Positions 60,030 to 64,000 of a stretch of 64,000 nt of DNA are shown here, one piece after another. The DNA is from Astragalus membranaceus (taxonomy: Eukaryota > Streptophyta > Magnoliopsida > Fabales > Fabaceae). Within the stretch, counting starts at the first letter, position 1. Every line of letters begins with the position of its first letter. Under the pieces are notes generated by a model. It did no database searches and was not told the DNA's origin. It saw nothing but the letters and a program-made list of their open reading frames with translations. The stretch is taken from contig CM076851.1 in NCBI GenBank assembly GCA_039519185.1, forward strand, positions 98,701,531 through 98,765,530. The letters are read 5' to 3'. The position numbers and the translations under genes were made by a program.

Positions 60030-62389
60030 TGTAACATCCGCAAAATAATTAGTAGAATTATTTGGATGTTAACCCAATTGAATTGATTTAGTACTTGACT
60101 GGTAAATTTATTGAGTGCTAAAATTATTTATTGGATGTCATCGGATCGTTAACCGGATAATACGGGTCAAGGAAGTTTTGGAATCGAAATAAGAGATTTA
60201 GATCAATATGGTAATTGGACCCGTTACCGCGTATATATTAATAAATATGTATGAGTGTGAGTGTGTGTGAGTGAAAAAGAAAAGAAAAGAAATAAAAGAA
60301 AGTGAAAAGAAGAAAGAGATACAGAAACCGTGAGGGAAAGAAAGGAAAGAAAGAAAAGAGAAAAAAATGGAGAAGAAAGGGAGAGAGGAAGTCGTAGGTG
60401 AGAAGAGGTGAGGGAAGGAGAATAACTCATGAAACATTTTCCTTCTTTTCACCATTTTGGTCCATACTTCATCCTCTTCACTTTGATGTCAAGATCATTA
60501 CCATCAACCCACTTTCACTCTTCCTACCATTTTCGATTTTGAGAGAGTTTTTGATGATTGAAGCTCGAAGGAAAGAAGAGGATGGTGATTAGTGCTCCAT
60601 AGAAGTCAAGTTGTTGATTGGGTAGCTCAAGCACTAGAGTTTTGGAGCATTTGGAGGAATCAAGGGTTAGGGTTACAATTTGGGGGTTTTTGGTTATGGA
60701 AGCTTGGTTAGAGATTAGGGATGATGAATAGTGTCCATGGAGGATTTCGAGGAATTCGGTATTTCGGTCAAAAAGAGGTTTCGTGATCGAGTGGAAAGCT
60801 TTGGAAGCGGATTGGGTGTCGTCGGAGCGGGGAGCGTTCGTGTGGCTACTCGGTGATTTCGGCTCGATCGTGGATCACGCGTCAAGGGTGAGTTCTACTC
60901 ACGTTTAGGATTTTTGTTTTTCGAATTAATTGATTGATCGTTTTATCGCTTTCGCTGGTCTGGAATATTACTTGATATTGTCTGTTTCGGGTTAGGAATC
61001 GATCGGAGCGAGTCTCGAGTTGTGTCGTGTTGAAATGAAATTTTTGGTGATTTGATTTCGAAAGATTTTGACTTAAAAACCGTTAATTGGAAAATACGTC
61101 GTTTTTGATAAAACCCGTTTTGATTGAGTTTTTGATTGGGTTGATTGATTGTGTGGTTTTAGTTGGGTCTATTTTGTTGGTTGTTTGGTCTGTTTTCGAT
61201 CGGAACAAGAATCGGAATTGAGCGGAACGAGTATCGGGATCAATCGGAAAGCAATTTTTCATAAAACAGGCCATTTTTGCAATGCTGTCAAATGAGCACG
61301 ACCCGTGCGTCCAGGGGCACGACCCGTGCGCCTGGTTCTGTCCAAAATTTTCAAAGTGCCCAAAATGATTCCGTTTCGATTCCAATCCTCTCCCAATCCT
61401 TTCCTAACCCTTCTATAATGATATTAGGCTTATAATGCCATGATTTGGGGTATGTTTCAAAAGGGTTTTATAAAATACTTTTGAAGTTGAAATTGTTTCG
61501 AAAAGTCGAACCATAGTACACGTGTGCGGATATGTTTATTAATAATAAAGCGGACTATGAGTCCTACGTGGTACGGTATAACTGACGCGAGATAATTATT
61601 ATTTATTGTCTAAAACGGTCTACGATTCACGATATATATATTATATCGACTATGGGAAACGGCCCGATGCGGGTGTTATATTCAATTATTGGTCTGAATG
61701 TAAATGAACTAAATGTTCATATGATTGTAGATATATATATTATATCGAGTTTGGGTGACGACCCATGTTGACATACTAGGCGGGGAAGTCATGAACCCTT
61801 ACCCTAGGCTCTGTGCCATTAGGAAACACTATTGGTAATGGGGTTCGCCGGGATTAGCAAGTGGATTGCGGTCGGTGTTGTGTCAAAAGTTTGTACTACG
61901 TTCATCGGGATTAGCAAGTGGATTGCGGTCGGTGTTGTGTCAAACCTTAAAAATGTTTTAAATGGACCGAGAGTGTTAGTAGGGGTCTCGGTAGAACTCA
62001 CTAAGATTGTATCTCATTGTTTATATGTTGTGGTTTTACAGATAAACAAGGAAAGTGGAGATCCAAGAGGCACGAGTAGGTGGTACTCGGATGGTTGCTG
62101 AAGACTTAGCTTTTATGCTTAAGTTATGTTTTCCCTTGTTAGTTATGTATCACGGCATTATGACTTTAACTGTTGTAAAAGTTATGTATTTATTTCCGCT
62201 TTCTTGTGCGATATTGAACACTGTATTTCACTGATGGTTTATGGTCTTATTTATGTTTAAGACTGTTCTGTTGTTATTCAGTGAAAATTTTATTGTGGTG
62301 TTCAGTATTTAAACAGGAAATATATCTCTGATGTTTTAGGAATGGTGCACTTGGGTATTTTTACTCGATAAAAATACCGGGGTGTTACA
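60030..62389 (+). repeat. 5' LTR of a second Tekay-type element, 2360 bp
   Basis: It starts TGTAACATCC and ends GGGGTGTTACA, followed directly by a primer-binding site. It contains a purine-rich stretch (60270-60440), a GC-rich patch (61290-61335) and a 57-bp tandem duplication starting at 61849. The expected TSD would be GACCC (60025-60029); its partner lies outside the window. Confidence 0.85.
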
Positions 62390-62391
62390 GT

Positions 62392-62404
62392 TGGTATCAG
62401 AGCA
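62392..62404 (+). other. Primer-binding site (initiator tRNA-Met)
   Basis: TGGTATCAGAGCA, 2 bp after the LTR end. It fits plant initiator tRNA-Met. Confidence 0.85.
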
Positions 62405-62540
62405 GTTCGACCTAGTAGGACTTAGTTTAGGGTTGAGTCGATTCCTTGCTAGTCCTTGTCGTAATTACACTTGTGATGCTAAGAGACATTGAGCCTGATC
62501 AACTTAATACTTAGTGCATCATAAGCGGAATTATACCAGG

Positions 62541-64000
62541 ATTATCAAGACGCAATCCTCGACCAAGACCGGAGTCTCCAACCGGTGCATCCTCAGGAAA
62601 GGTGGCATGACGGTGGAAGAATGCACCGCTAAGTTTGAGAAGTTGTCTCAGTTTTACCAAGTGGTAAAGTAAGCTCCGGGTGACGAATGGAGAATGCAGA
62701 TGTATAAGAGGGGCATAAGTGCTTTTATGACTTATGGTCTCAGCTCTTATACTATTACCAATTTTGTTGCCTTAGTGCAACCGGCCTATGTCGCCGAGGA
62801 TGATCTCATAAGGAGTATGGGGAAGGAAAGAAGGTAGTTGAGTTATCAACTCCGAATGCAAAGTCCTAAGATAATTTCATCGAAGGAAAAGCATGTGCAA
62901 TTTTCTGGTTCCTCAAAAGTCAGAAGATGTTCTAACTATGGAAGACATCACCAGGGTGATCGTCAGCACAGATCAATCGGTGCTACTATTATAATGAAGA
63001 GGGTCACTATGGTAAAAAGTGCCCTGCAAGGAAGAGTTCCACGGAGTCACGAGCAGCTCGAGGGCTATGACAAGTCAACACTCTGGATGCTTAGACAGTT
63101 ACGAATGCTGACGGTATACTTAGAAGGATGGGAGTCCTATTCAATAACTCGATCAGTATATTATATGATTCGGGTGAAACCTATTGCTGTATATCCCGAT
63201 CGCGTGTGAATCGGTTGGAATTAGCTTTATCATCGCTATCCGAGCCGATAACTATTTTAACTGCTGCTAAGGGTCGTGTCCAGACCTAATCCTTGTATAG
63301 AATTGTCTACTTGTCATAGGAGGCAGAAATTTAGTTGTAGAATTTATTGTTTGCCTATGAGAAGTGTGGACACCATTTTGGGTATGGATTGGATGACTGC
63401 AAATCATGTTGCAATCGACTGTGTTAATCAACTATCAGCTTCGCTTCAGAATCAGTTAAATTGTCTAAGACAAATTCTGAAGCGGTTACCTAGTTCACCT
63501 TAGACGGTCAATCTTCATTCCAAGGTGCGGAAGCACATGTTAGTACATTATCTGCATCCACTGAAACTAGTTTAGATTTGGCGAACATTCAGGTTGTGAA
63601 TGACTTTCTGGATGTTTTCACGATGAAGTTTATTCTGAACCTCCAGAGCGAAAGGTAGAGTTTACCGTAGAATTGGTTCCTGGCACGGGATCAATATCTA
63701 TTGTTTCTTATAGAATGTTTCTTTAGAATTAAAGGAATTGGAGTCTCAACTTGAAGAGTCGATGTTAAAGAAATTCATTCGACCGAGTGCTTCTCTCAGG
63801 AGTGCTCTGGTGTGATTAGTCAAAAGGAAAGATAGTAACATGAGATTGTACATCGGTTATCGACAACTTAACAAAGTGACGATCAAGAATAAATATCCCT
63901 TGCCAAGGATAGATGAATTGCTTGATCAGCTTCGGGGTGCCGTGGTGTTTTCAAAAATTGATCTGAGGTCAGGTTATCATCAATTATTAGTTAGAGTCTT
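62541..64000 (+). pseudogene. Decayed gag-pol of the second Tekay-type element (runs off the edge)
   Basis: The frames are short and full of stops, but landmarks are in order: a zinc knuckle CYYYNEEGHYGKKC (second Cys replaced by Tyr), a protease start LYDSGETYCCIS, the protease flap VDTILGMDWM with NHVAIDC (about 63370-63425), and RT from about 63730 with YRQLNKVTIKNKYPLPRID and VFSKIDLRSGYHQ at the edge. It is much older or more damaged than the element at 49218. No functional product is possible. Confidence 0.8.

Noticed and set aside
60198..60455. Phe/Ser-rich frames on - that look like membrane proteins
   Set aside because: They translate a purine-rich low-complexity stretch inside an LTR.

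Overview
The window is plant nuclear DNA, most likely from a papilionoid legume. That assignment is an inference from the element types (a Ty3/gypsy element with about 4.4 kb LTRs that looks Ogre-like, Athila-like, Tekay-like and SIRE-like elements, and PMD-carrying elements); no organelle, bacterial or CRISPR signal was seen. A 500-base run of N (36744-37243) marks a scaffold gap. Only two host genes are convincing: an intronless secreted A1-type aspartic-protease-like gene (18803-20041, +) and a 12-exon DEAD-box RNA helicase of the Has1/DDX18/RH51 type (20577-26244, -). Almost everything else is transposable elements, many nested in one another.

Layout. 1-6.7 kb: the 3' part of a Tat-lineage Ty3/gypsy retrotransposon. 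It has an intact integrase frame on +, then a spliced antisense gene coding for a plant mobile domain (PMD) protein with a coiled-coil tail, then a polypurine tract and the 3' LTR. 8.3-9.2 kb: a LINE remnant with ORF1 C-terminus and 3' end but no ORF2. 10127-13602: a solo LTR with TSD TTTAT, holding a 1445-bp non-autonomous CACTA element (TSD GAT) full of microsatellite. 13.9-14.9 kb: a possible copia solo LTR carrying a SINE-like insert with a 19-bp TSD. 15.7-16.2 kb: a fold-back repeat. 18.8-26.4 kb: the two host genes. 27.0-27.9 kb: a second, decayed PMD (MAIN-like) gene.

28.1 kb to the right edge is one nest of elements. Three diverged Athila-like LTRs on - come first (28.1-33.0 kb). The internal end of the third is cut by a SIRE-like copia element on -, whose 3' LTR is 33553-35000 and whose RT/RNase H remnant lies 25 kb away at 59848-60029. 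Into this copia went a Tekay-type chromovirus on - (TSD TGTGT, gag-pol 49218-53580), a CACTA element (58260-59845) and a second Tekay-type element on + (5' LTR 60030-62389, decayed gag-pol running off the right edge). Into the 3' LTR of the first chromovirus went an 11.8-kb Ogre-like element on - (35320-47119, TSD ACACA); two further copies of the same LTR in this window give the empty site. The block 53704-57758 repeats copia and LTR sequence already seen at 33.9-49.2 kb. It is either a real duplication or two haplotypes joined in the assembly.

The most interesting points are the antisense PMD gene carried by a retrotransposon, an aspartic protease whose two catalytic motifs both read D-I-G, and two families of short inverted repeats in the Ogre-like element whose arms change between copies but stay complementary, which suggests selected RNA or DNA structure.
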